DNA of 64,000 nucleotides from Siphonodentalium dalli (taxonomy: Eukaryota > Mollusca > Scaphopoda > Gadilida > Siphonodentaliidae), in the NCBI GenBank assembly GCA_032622095.1, contig CP136069.1:71941319-72005318 (forward strand). The letters run 5' to 3'. Shown here piece after piece: positions 10,651 through 20,056 of this stretch. The position numbers and the translations under genes were made by a program. The number at the start of each line of letters is the position of its first letter. The first letter of the stretch is position 1. The notes beneath the pieces are model-generated. The model had not been told where the DNA came from. It made no database searches and saw only the letters and a program-made list of their open reading frames with translations.

Positions 10651-10691
10651 TTCTGCTCTGGTTAAGGAGTCGATTATTTAGAGCATTACTG
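10651..10691. mobile_element. Half of a CAGTAATGCC palindromic MITE
   Basis: Only the right half is present: TTCTGCTCTGGTTAAGGAGT through to GCATTACTG, followed by TA. It abuts the family-A element that starts at 10692. Confidence 0.55.
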
Positions 10692-11117
10692 TAGACCAAG
10701 TCTTCTCAGCCCACAACAGCTTGCAATATCGGTTGAGTTGATGCTGTTTTGGACCAAGGCCCATCCCGTTACTCTTCTATAACAGACTTTACACACAGAA
10801 TCGTGGGCAGGAGTTATATTGTTTTTATGTCTTCGGATTAGGTCAAATAGACGCTTTGTGTATATGATTCATATGATCACATTACCTTTTTCTATCACGG
10901 TAAATGATATTTCATTTTGGAGACAGATCAATTGCGAACATACTAGATTATTAATCACATTCAGGGATTCATGTGAATGCCCAGACTCCACATGTAAACG
11001 TAGTATGTCTTTTCAATGAAAGTATGTTATAGAAGAGTAATGGGATGGGACTCGGTCTAAACAGATATCAACTCAACTGATATCCCAAGCTATTGTGGAC
11101 TGAGAAGACTTGGTATA
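10692..11117. mobile_element. Family A MITE, intact 426-bp copy
   Basis: Inverted ends TAGACCAAGTCTTCTCAG and CTGAGAAGACTTGGTATA. Longer imperfect arms include GTTACTCTTCTATAAC and its inverse. It shows what the nest at 7231-9367 looked like before insertion. No clear TSD. Confidence 0.75.
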
Positions 11118-11263
11118 GGTGCGAAAATGAATGACAGCTTATGTTCAACATCACACTGCAACTTGGATGAACATACTCTCCATTCCGTCAATGTCATAAA
11201 ATGTTATCGTCAATCCACCACAATAATGTGTGTATAGAGAAAGACGTAGATGCACACCCCAAA

Positions 11264-11576
11264 CTAAGCCTACAAATAATGTGTCTGTCAAAATTACCCT
11301 ATGGGAACCTCATTCTGCTGAGGCCTCATCTTCTGGGAAGAATCTATAGTCTCAAATTAACATTGTTTATAATAACTTTTTCCCTTCTGGGAAGTTTCTA
11401 TATCCCCTAATTTCAGAAGATAATATGCAAAATCCAGGTGACTAATGGATGAACATTACCAACTTCAACTGGGGAACTTCAATCTGATCCTAGATATCCC
11501 CTAGCAGTTGAGGCCAAAGCAGAATGAGGTTCACAGAGGGTGAATTGGATGATGCTAGCCTGCTGTGCTAAGCTTA
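11264..11576. mobile_element. Family B MITE, partial
   Basis: Contains the family's left terminus (AAGCCTACAAATAATGTGTC), the internal segment seen at 4380-4550, and half of the right arm, ending near 11576. The right terminus is missing. Confidence 0.6.
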
Positions 11577-11579
11577 AGG

Positions 11580-12335
11580 GACTCAGTCTTCGAAGTGGGT
11601 TCATGCAAAATAACATAAAAGTCTGTATAATAACTATCGTCAAAAAGTACATTAAAAAAGATTTACTTTGTTCTTATTTTCACTATTGATAACTCGCCAA
11701 TAATGAAATTTCGAATGTGAACACATTCGCCATGTAAACATTACTGTTACAGTTGAATTATCAATAAAAGTCCAATTAGTCCAAACAGATACCAAAGTTT
11801 AATCAAAAGATGACACTAAAAATTGGAAAATGTCAAAGCATTGAAAAAATAATCTGAAAGTCATATTCAGACTTAAATATTTGAACTTACTACATGATTA
11901 GCGAGATTTGTCGACAAATCACTGTAACAGTTTTGTTTATTTAACAATGGTTTCAATACGCAAAATTTTATTGTTGGAGAACTATCAATATTGAATATAA
12001 GAACAAAGATTATCTATTTTTCCATGTTCTTCTTAGAGGTGATGTTTTTACATACTTTTAATTTTTTTGCACATTTACCCATAGAGTGCATTGGGTCACT
12101 CTCATTAACTACAGACCCACATATAAATCGTGGGTCTGAATACTATAAGAGACTTTCTATGTCCTGAACCACGGGATTCCATGTCAGTAGCACCAATCAG
12201 AACTCGTTATCAGTAGCCCCAAGATAAAAGTGTCCAATTGAAGCAATTAACATAATGCGATGTGACGTAATTTGTGGAAAGCCTGCACGCTTGCAGGAAA
12301 TGACATTTCGATGAGACTACGACAGACTGTATGAT
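11580..12335. other. Unassigned intergenic or intronic DNA
   Basis: AT-rich, no gene recognised. GACCCAC and GTGGGTC flank ATATAAATC at about 12113-12136, a small hairpin. Confidence 0.35.
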
Positions 12336-12343
12336 TCTGAGTG

Positions 12344-12600
12344 TTTCAAGCCTTGAAATAGTGTGTCTGTCATTTGCAGAATGAGGTCCCCAGAGGGTGA
12401 ATTTAGTGATGCTACCCTGCATAGCAGGCTAGTATCACCAAATTCACCCTCTGGGGACCTCATTCTGCTTACACCTCAGTAGAATGAGGTCCCCAGAGGG
12501 TGAATTTGGTGATGCTAGCCTGCTATGCGGGGTAGCATCACTAAATTCACCCTCTGGGGACCTCATTCTGCAAATGACCGACACACTATTTCAAGGCTTG
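12344..12600. mobile_element. Family B MITE, TSD TCTGAGTG
   Basis: Direct repeat TCTGAGTG at 12336-12343 and 12601-12608. Inverted ends TTTCAAGCCTTGAAATAGTG and CTATTTCAAGGCTTG. It has two palindromic arm pairs and lies in the probable 3' UTR or flank of the minus-strand gene ending at 12675. Confidence 0.8.
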
Positions 12601-12674
12601 TCTGAGTGTATATTTACACAGACTGTGCACACCCCAGCCAACATATACAGCACTTTGATTCCAGAGTCAGCACA

Positions 12675-12809
12675 TCATTGGTCCAGCATACATCTCAGAG
12701 TATCAATCCAACCATATCCTGGTTTTTTATCCACCCAAAGGAAGGCATTCTTCTCTTTTGTGAGTGTTATTCTGTCTTCCTGTATGAAGTCACATGTTGC
12801 ATTGTCAAC
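12675..12809 (-). CDS. Terminal exon of the unidentified cysteine-rich gene
   Basis: Acceptor cacctttcag (CAG at 12812-12810). It has 44 codons plus TGA, VDNATCDFIQEDRITLTKEK then NAFLWVDKKPGYGWIDTLRC and MLDQ, and joins the previous exon in phase 0. The exon is boxed between two family-B MITEs (12344-12600 and 12827-13190). Confidence 0.6.
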   Translation of the reverse strand, partial: VDNATCDFIQEDRITLTKEKNAFLWVDKKPGYGWIDTLRCMLDQ

Positions 12810-15800
12810 CTGAAAGGTGAGATTAACAAGCCTTGAAATAGGGTGTCTGTCATTTTCAGAATGAGGTCCCCAGAGGGTGAATTTAGTGATGCTACCCCGC
12901 ATAATGGGCTAGCATCACCAAATTCACCCTCTGGGAACCTCATTCTGCTGAGGTGTAAGCAGAATGAGGTCCCCAGAGGGTGAATTTGGTTTTATTTACA
13001 ACATGGATTCTCCCATTCAGTTATAAAAGTACAGTAATGCCCTAAGTAATCGACTCCTTAAACACAGCAGAATTATGGGTAACTTTTCAGGATTTAGTCG
13101 GGGAGAGCTTTCCGATGAATGGCAACAAGCCATATATCTGACTAAATCCTGAAAAGTCTGCAAATGACAGACACACTATTTCAAGGCTTAGAAATTAACC
13201 TTTTATTTACAACATGGATTCTCCCATTCAGTTATAAAAGTACAGTAATGCCCTAAGTAATCGACTCCTTAAACACAGCAGAATTATGGGTAACTTTTCA
13301 GAATTTAGTCGGGGAGAGCTTTCCGATGAATGGCAACAAGCCATATATCTGACTAAATCCTGAAAAGTTACCCATAATTCTGCTGTGTTTAAGGAGTCGA
13401 TTACTTAGGGCATTACTGTATATATTGGCCAATCTCCTTATGGTATGGATGGCCTTCATGGTGGGCATTGCTGTTAAAATAGTCACATCCATTAAAACCA
13501 CCATAAACGGAAAGAATATTAAAATACAGACAGACTTTGTTCTTACACAAATCATAAATATTGCATAAATAGTATGTTATTGGCAAGTTTGTATGCTGTG
13601 TTATGTAAAAGAAAGCCAAATTATATTACAGAACAGTACGTAAAGAGTATGTGATAAGCTAAACACTCAACACCAGGGAGACCCCAACAATGAACTTTGA
13701 ATAAAACTGCCACCAAGTTGGTTACAACATACCGGTATAGTGCTTGCTAATCCTTGCCACTATATATTTCGGTTTTGAATGGGTCACAGTGAATCACTAC
13801 CCTAAAATATTTTTGAGTGTTTGCTTGTCGCTCACTCTGCATGCTGTATATAAACAAATTGTGTTTTGTGGATAATATCCCATTCATACCAGTGTTCATA
13901 CTATCATTATACTATGATATTAGTATATTCTCAAGGAAATTTTCATAATTTTGTAACTGTAAATTCCAAATTACAGTAATGCCCTAAATAAACGACTCCT
14001 TAACCACAGAAGAATTTGGGTGACTTTTCAGGATTTAGTCGGATATAGGGACAGTCAGGGAGAACTTTCCGATGAATGGCAACAAGCCATATTTCTGACT
14101 AAATCCTGAAAAATTACCCATAAATCTGCTGTTGTTAAGGAGTCGATTATTTAGGGCATTACTGTAAATATTTACTACTTTATTGGGGACGCACTATTGG
14201 ACATACACTTTATGACAATGATTGTGTTTATAACAATGATGCTGTTGTCTGACTATTTGGATATCAAGCTTATGAAAATAATTTAATTGGTATACATGTA
14301 CATGTAGTTAGAGAGATTCCGCTTCTAGCGATTGTGCGTGTGCAGGTGATTGTAAATCTAACATCACAGGTAATGTGATTCTACACACTTGTTGTCTGTA
14401 AGTGACTGATTTGTGCAAGTACGACTTTCTTGGATGGGAGATAATTACAGGCCTTGCAGTCAATAGAACAATTAGGAATGCAGAAAGTTTAAATGTCCTA
14501 GTAATAATAAATGTCAAAATGAAGAGATACTAGTATATCGTCGGTTGGAATCAAAGAAGTCGTAAAACCGATAAAATCTCATTTTGGCGCGAAAACCTTT
14601 TATTGCAAATTCGTAATCTACGAGGTCGATTACATCAGTAAAATTCTTATCCTTGCTCTAATCCAATGAAAAATGAGCTTTTAGACCATGTGAGAAAATT
14701 TTTATCGCTGGTTGGACAATATTCTTTGTTCAAAAATGTCGTATAAAATATACGACGTTTTTGAAGTAATAATATGTGATCTTAACGTCAGCTATATTAA
14801 AAGGTCGTATAAAACTGCAATTCAGAACACGGAACCCGGAAATTCTTTCTTTGTGACTACTTATTATGAGGTGATCTGATCCCATCATTCATTAAAATGG
14901 TACATGTACGTATCGAACTCTATCAGGAACTCAGTCAGCCTACAAGTGAATCATATTCCATATTCAAAGCTACATTCTGACCAGAATGTGTGACATGTGA
15001 AATGATACTTAGTGAGCAATTGTACCGAGATCCACATGCCGTCCTCAAGTGTTGGCAACTGTATTTCGATTACCTTTATCTACCAAATGCCCATCATAAA
15101 CCCGAAGTTAATCTACATATCGGTGCTAATATGGATGCAATATTAAGTGACATGCATATGGACTATATTAGTCACGTCATTTGTGACCTCATTTTCAATT
15201 ATCATAATACAATCCGCTTTGAGATTAACGGGAATGTCAGTCTGTGTCAAAGACCAGATAGTATCTTAACAAATCAGATATGCTCCAGCCTCACTATATG
15301 CATTGGTGTGTGTTTTTCTTTATGACAATGTTGACTTTTAAAACCATTCCAGGGCCAATGAAAACTGAACTGATAATCTTACTCACCAAGGGAGAGCCAA
15401 AACCCATGAACAAGCTACCGGATCACAACGCTTTATGTCAATGTTATATAAACTTGTTGAATGCGTCCTGGTGAACATATTCTTTAAACGCTTTCCCGGT
15501 AACACTACAACACGGTTTTCAGAAAATGTTGGATGCATCATGACATCGTTTGTTATATTGGAAGGTGCATCATATGCATAATACTGTGACTCAAAAGCTT
15601 GCGTATGATTTGCACGAATTTGCATGGTCTCTTAAGATCATCAATGGCATGTATCAGAACTGTGCAAGTCATGTCATGGTTAATATGTGGATATCATATA
15701 CATTGCATGTATCCATTGGAACGGGAACAATGCATTCAGGGGGGATTTACATCCCATTTACTAGCAGTCCTTCGAATTTGGAAAACGTAGGTGCGCGATA

Positions 15801-18800
15801 TATCGCTCGGAGCTTTTGGGATTTGCGCGCGCCTTTTTTGAGGGAGCACAATTAAAATTAACATCGATGAAATGATTACTGAATAAAGACAAACACAAGT
15901 ATAATGATACACACGTATTATTCCAAGTGTGGCAACAGAAACAGAATTAAAAACATATGTTTATATTGTACAATAGTCCACTCCACATGATAATAACATC
16001 AACAATCCGGCAATCCCGATGAATCTTATTACGGTAATTAGTCGACTTCCACGTCTGAGAGCCCATGCCCATCAGACTCGCTTAAAGTTTCAAACTCGGA
16101 AGTGGAATCCTAATCGTTACCGCAAGCAGATTCACCGGAATCCGACGAGTCAACCCTCTTTCGCTTTGATAGTATCGTGGTTTCGTTACCAGTCTCGGGA
16201 TCCAATAAGCGTACGGGTACGATTAATTATTTTCAGCTAAAAATCCCTCCTGTACGAGATTATTAGGGACCGCTTCAGTTATTAATTTTCCACACAAAAA
16301 AAACTGCATGTCCCTTGAAAAAACTAGATTTAAAAATGCGCAGATAATAATTTGAAACAAAGTCGCCTGAATGAGTTGTTCTGAGGATTTTCCAATTCTA
16401 TTTTTAATCTGGGACAATCTGCTGATCACGTGTTATTATAAATAAGTTTCCGATTTCGTGATACTGCTCATTCGTTGGCCGATATTATTAACTGTGGCGA
16501 TTACGTGACGCAACACAGGTCCTCATTGGTCGATATTATTAGCTGCCTGTTTTTAATGATGACGCTTGATTCCTCTTCTGACTTCAGTGTTCCGACTGTC
16601 CCATTGGTCAATATCATTAGGTGCCCAGATTAAATGACGCATTGTCAAGAAGGTGGCCGTTTGTTTTCATTCATCGAGTAATAATGCGATCACAATGTAC
16701 AATAGTTACCATGCATGTTCGTAATCAGCGTCATCACTGCTGAGAAAGATACATGGTGAATAGCCTTATCGGCGTTTGACCATTAGTGTGTTGTTTGTTA
16801 AAATCTCGTCCACCGGTTGCAAATTCTGAGGTGCGCATTCAAAATTTTCGGCGCGCGCATTTAATAACTCGCAGGTTTTTAAATCCGCGCGCCTTGGCAG
16901 GCGCGCAAGCGCAATTACGCGCCTCAAAATCGAAGGACTGTACTAGTTATTCTACACAGACAAGCTTTTGAGACGGCTTTCTCGTTTTGACGGAAATTGT
17001 TGATTGATGGACATCGACCAACCCATGGCAATAGGTCAAACTGTACAAAGGGACATACTAGTAACTCCATCAAAAATCATCAGACCATTACCAAATTCGA
17101 ACTTTATATGCACGGTCTAAAATCATAGGTAATTCTAAGTAATATATTTGAATTTATGATCCGTACAACCTGAGGTATGCACGCATCACAGACATGTTGA
17201 TTACATGTATATGGTCCTGCAAAATTGTTCGGGAAACAAATAATGAGGCCCTTCTTATGTCATGGCAGAGACACAGTTTTTTTTACTATTGTCCATGTAA
17301 TGCTGCTCACCATAGCTGCCCACAATTTCTTTCGTTCTGGATTATACATGTGGTAGCTGCCCAAAAGTTCATTACATAATGCTCCTAGTTGATCAAGCCC
17401 ATCTGTATCCTGGCAATATGTGTGACTGCCAATGTCACGCAGGTACCCATAAACAATACGTTTACCATTTACTCTGAAAACATAAATGTATGTAAGCAAT
17501 GAAACATCTTCAATTATCACTTGAATATTGGTGCTATAAAGTATGGTAACTCATGTTATTAAACTCTTTCTATACTAAATCGTTTATCCCAGTCAGTTAG
17601 AGGTACTCAATCCGATTCGATGGTCCCCATATAATCAGATTCCAACAACAAAACATGTTTAGAAATACCGCTTCAGTTATCAGAATCGATTAATTGCCCA
17701 AAAATAATTGATTTAAAAAATTGATATCTAATAACTCTGAGCTTTGAAATGTGGGTTCCTAGACTCGAATCAAATATTTTTTATCCCTGAATCCAAATAA
17801 ATAGTAATTGAGGATAATGAATCTTTAAAAAGTGTAAACCGGAATGGTTCATTATTATGGTCATTTGTTGAACTGATTATCTGAACATTTCCTATGGGAT
17901 AACTACTCATTAATGATACTTTAGTATAAAAGGGGTTAATGTCCTATTCAATTACAAGTAACATACTATTAAGCTCTTGTTTCTAACTACGTCATGTATC
18001 AAAAACATTTAGCCTCAAATTTGAAATGTAATTTATTCAATTTTTTTTTAACTGTGAAAGTAAAGTAATAAAAGATTGATACTACAACAATTTCCTGATT
18101 TCCATGCACTTAGAAATTATACTTTTTGTAATGCTTAGACATTAAAGGCCCACTTAATTTTCGAACCCCCAGATTACTTTATATAAAATATATGCCATAT
18201 TATATACCATTTGAAAGTGGAAGCTCCAAAACATTGTATTATCAACTTATCCGGTGTAATAAACTGTGGACATGTTGTTTTTGTTGAGTTTTGTCATAAA
18301 GATTGAAGTAAAAATCAGTATTATTTTCAATACAGGGGGAATAACTCTATATATTAAAGATAGAGTTCTTCACCTTCCATTGAAAAAGTTTGAATTCTAT
18401 TGCATTCTGGGTGTGAGATGGGGGAAGTGTTCAGCAGTTTTCTATTTCTCTGTGGGCATCTTATGAGACACAGATGTTTCAAATAGTGATGAATTATAGT
18501 ATTTTAATCTCATATTTTATGGCATAGATTGTTATTAAAACTGTATATGAAGTCACTATAAAATAATAATAATCGGAGACTCGAAAATTAAGTGGGCCTT
18601 TAACCCTTTCATTATGGGAGCTGCGCTGGTGCAGCAATAAAGATCCTGTGCCAGTGCATTCCCTCATACAGGTATATATGTGAGTCTCTCCTAAGGAACC
18701 CCGCATAAGAGAATGCACTGGCGTACAAGATCAAGTTAAATACTGTCAGGCCAATGTAATCTCTTCTATATGCAAGACTTCCTATGGGAGACTCGCATAT

Positions 18801-19864
18801 ATAAGAGAATGCATCGGCACATTGTTTTTGCTCTTCAGCGGAATTACGGCATTCAAACGTGGGTTGTAGGAGAGGGCCAACGGCCCTTTCAAATCTTCCC
18901 GGGTATCATCCCCAAACTCCATACTTTCAGGGTTTTTGAAAAATTTCAGGAAGCTCCACTCATGGAAGGGTTAATTAAAACTGTCGTCACCATTTGATGA
19001 TGGCATGACCAATTATCAAAATCTTTGAAGGTATGAAGTTTTAGTCACTTCATGAATTGACAGACCCTCAGTTAGAGGCTTTATGCAAATACAGTAATGC
19101 TCTAATTAATCGACTCCTTAACCACGGCAGAATTATGGGTAACTTTTCAGGATTTAGTCGGAAATATGGCTTGTTGCCATTCATGATGAATTCATTCGAT
19201 GAATGGCAACAAGCCATATTTCCGACTAAATCCTGAAAAGTTACCCATAATTCTGCTGTGGTTAAGAAGTCGATTACTTAGAGCATTGCTGTACACTGAC
19301 AATATAATATCTGCTACACAGTCAACTGAGTAATAACAATCTGCATCAAATAGTCTATCAAAGAGAGATTTTTTTTTGAATGTTCCAATTATCAGCTTAC
19401 AAACATTGGGAGTTATTTCTTTTTTAAAAGAAGTTATAAATGTAAAAATCATGGAAAGAGTGGGGTGGGTCCCAAATTTGTCAGAGGAAAACATTTTTGC
19501 ACGTAGGGGGTCCCTGGTTGGGCGAAATATATTTTCTCAGAACAGCTCCCCCTCCCCGGGTTAGGAAATTAATCTATCAGAACAATTTCAACCCATCTAT
19601 GGTCCGAAAATTCTTTTCAAAATTGTTTGAAAAAAAAAACAACTTCACATCATTCCACACAAAATGTCAGAAATACATGTACTTCCATCAAAACTCCATG
19701 GAAAGCAAGCGATTCATTTAAATGAATAGAATATGAAATTCATGATGATACCAACCTCATGTCTTTACATGCCCAAGTCATTGATGGATAGAATCTGTTT
19801 TCATCTCTGTCTACACATGTGACATTAGCACCGAAGACTTCGGTGTAATTTACAAAACTTTCAG
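12675..19864 (-). CDS. Unidentified cysteine-rich, probably extracellular protein, C-terminal three exons
   Basis: Three minus-strand exons (19864-19756, 17473-17311, 12809-12675) have good splice sites and compatible phases and end at a TGA, giving about 135 C-terminal residues. I do not recognise the family. Seen in it: N-glycosylation sequons NYT, NVT and NAT; six cysteines (contexts VTCVD, WACKD, TYCQD, LCNE, ATCDF, LRCM); and an aromatic, tightly spaced composition (WACKDMRVNGKRIVYGYLRD, DGLDQLGALCNELLGSYHMY, LWVDKKPGYGWIDTLRCML). Sequons plus an even number of cysteines point to a secreted or ectodomain module held by disulfides. Upstream exons and any signal peptide were not found in the window. 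The introns hold a dead LINE and several DNA elements. Exon structure is well supported; function is unknown. Confidence 0.65.
12827..13190. mobile_element. Family B MITE, chimeric: holds a copy of flanking DNA
   Basis: Ends CAAGCCTTGAAATAGGG and CTATTTCAAGGCTTA. The right half of the palindrome is replaced from about 12990 to 13158 by TTTTATTTACAACATGG plus most of a CAGTAATGCC MITE, the same sequence that follows the element at 13201-13371. It sits about 15 bp upstream of the acceptor of the terminal exon above. Confidence 0.7.
13243..13418. mobile_element. CAGTAATGCC palindromic MITE (TA TSD)
   Basis: TA on both sides. Ends CAGTAATGCCCTAAGTAATC and its inverse. The arms carry GGGTAACTTTTCAGGATTTA and its complement; the centre is shortened to GGGGAGAGCTTTCCGATGAA. 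TA TSD and CAGT termini suit a Tc1/mariner or pogo-type element. Confidence 0.78.
13419..13973. other. Unassigned intron sequence
   Basis: Intron between the last two exons of the unidentified gene. AT-rich; nothing recognised. Confidence 0.35.
13974..14164. mobile_element. CAGTAATGCC palindromic MITE (TA TSD)
   Basis: CAGTAATGCCCTAAATAAAC left end and GGGCATTACTG right end, flanked by TA. Arms are as in the copy at 13243-13418, with a small insert GGATATAGGGACAGTC in the left arm. Confidence 0.75.
14165..14980. other. Unassigned intron sequence with a small hairpin
   Basis: No gene is seen. At 14732-14765, AAAAATGTCGTATA and TATACGACGTTTTT form a near-perfect hairpin, and related GTCGTA(T)AAA words recur at 14561 and 14803, suggesting a decayed small element. 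Confidence 0.35.
14985..15764 (+). pseudogene. Decayed non-LTR retrotransposon reverse transcriptase
   Basis: Conceptual translation, with frameshifts, follows the order of a LINE reverse transcriptase: a K-P-E-V region (PNAHHKPEVNLHIGANMD), a segment like the finger K-G-x-P-K-P-x-x-x-Y motif (IILLTKGEPKPMNKLPDHNA), an N-A-S-W block, a G-C-I-M-T-S-F-V-I-x-E region, then YDLHEFAWSLKIINGMYQNC, ASHVMVN and a degenerate G-T-R-Q-G-G-like block (IGTGTMHSGGIYIPF). The catalytic A-F-D and Y-x-D-D motifs are not preserved. It is plus strand, inside an intron of a minus-strand gene. It is cut at 15764 by a later DNA element. A CR1/Jockey- or RTE-type origin cannot be decided by eye. Confidence 0.65.
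15765..16940. mobile_element. DNA element with TIR CAGTCCTTCGA, TSD TACTAG
   Basis: Inverted ends CAGTCCTTCGAATTTG and CAGTCCTTCGATTTTG (complemented right end), flanked by TACTAG at 15759-15764 and 16941-16946. Subterminal GCGC-rich words (TGCGCGCGCC / GGCGCGCAAGCG) appear at both ends. No transposase ORF is evident. It was inserted into the LINE relic, so it is younger than it. Superfamily unresolved (6-bp TSD, or a decayed 8-bp one). Confidence 0.65.
16947..17300. other. Unassigned intron sequence
   Basis: Intron 3' of the exon at 17311-17473; no feature recognised. Confidence 0.35.
17311..17473 (-). CDS. Exon of the unidentified cysteine-rich gene
   Basis: Acceptor atgttttcag and donor GCTATG|GTGAGC. 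It is 163 bp: one base finishing Arg, then 54 codons from VNGKRIVYGYLRDIGSHTYC to RKKLWAAM. Enters in phase 2, leaves in phase 0. Confidence 0.68.
17563..17935. mobile_element. piggyBac-like element, third family (TTAA)
   Basis: TTAA at 17559-17562 and 17936-17939. Ends ACTCTTTCTATACTAA and CCCCTTTTATACTAA (complemented right end). It contains the TTTGTTGAAC...ATTATCTGAACATTTCC segment shared with 45784-46046, and an internal segment (GATATCTAATAACTCTGAGC) also found at about 57187-57270. Confidence 0.65.
17940..18141. other. Unassigned intron sequence
   Basis: AT-rich, nothing recognised. Confidence 0.3.
18146..18599. mobile_element. TTAA-flanked element with TIR AGGCCCACTTAATTTTCGA
   Basis: Perfect 19-bp inverted ends AGGCCCACTTAATTTTCGA and TCGAAAATTAAGTGGGCCT, flanked by TTAA at 18142-18145 and 18600-18603. 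TTAA target choice fits piggyBac- or Kolobok-type transposons. It is 454 bp with no meaningful ORF. The right TTAA is shared with the next element. Confidence 0.82.
18604..18970. mobile_element. piggyBac-like palindromic MITE (TTAA)
   Basis: TTAA at 18600-18603 (shared with the element on its left) and 18971-18974. Ends CCCTTTCATTATGGGAGC and CATGGAAGGG. The core is the usual CTCTTATATATGCGAG-type palindrome with an extra CTTCAGCGGAATTACGGC-containing insert. Confidence 0.75.
19092..19291. mobile_element. CAGTAATGCC palindromic MITE (TA TSD)
   Basis: A TA-flanked, near-perfect palindrome. The centre reads GTTGCCATTCATGATGAATT with the inverse arm following. It lies in an intron of the unidentified gene. 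Confidence 0.78.
19756..19864 (-). CDS. Exon of the unidentified cysteine-rich gene
   Basis: Acceptor ttttttcag (CAG at 19867-19865) and donor ATGAG|GTTGGT. It is 109 bp: two bases of a split codon, 35 codons (ESFVNYTEVFGANVTCVDRD then ENRFYPSMTWACKDM) and two bases (AG) completed by the next exon to Arg. A family-B MITE with perfect TSD lies 33 bp upstream of the acceptor. Confidence 0.65.
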
Positions 19865-19897
19865 CTGAAAAAACAAAGAGAATCATTATGTTGTGAG

Positions 19898-20048
19898 CAA
19901 GCCTTTAAATAGTGTGTCTGTCATTTGCAGAATGAGGTCCCCTGAGGGTGAATTCAGTGATGCTACCCCGCATAGCAGGCTAGCATCACCAAATTCACCC
20001 TCTGGGGACCTCATTCTGCAAATGACAGACACGCTATTTCAAGGCTTG
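19898..20048. mobile_element. Family B MITE, minimal copy, TSD GTTGTGAG
   Basis: A perfect 8-bp TSD GTTGTGAG at 19890-19897 and 20049-20056. Ends CAAGCCTTTAAATAGTGTGT and CTATTTCAAGGCTTG. At 151 bp it is one palindromic unit and gives the cleanest proof that this family makes 8-bp duplications (hAT-type). It is 33 bp upstream of the exon acceptor at 19865. Confidence 0.85.
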
Positions 20049-20056
20049 GTTGTGAG

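Noticed and set aside
6811-10691. A single large CAGTAATGCC transposon enclosing an RFC1 exon (exon capture)
   Set aside because: The two ends share a CCAGAG variant, but the left one is a complete mini-element (left end joined directly to a right end) and the right one is just a half copy; the RFC1 exon splices in phase with exons outside the interval.
12484-12836. Plus-strand open frames across the terminal exon of the unidentified gene
   Set aside because: They begin in MITE sequence, and the minus-strand reading has splice sites, phase agreement and a coherent protein; the plus frames are antisense shadows.
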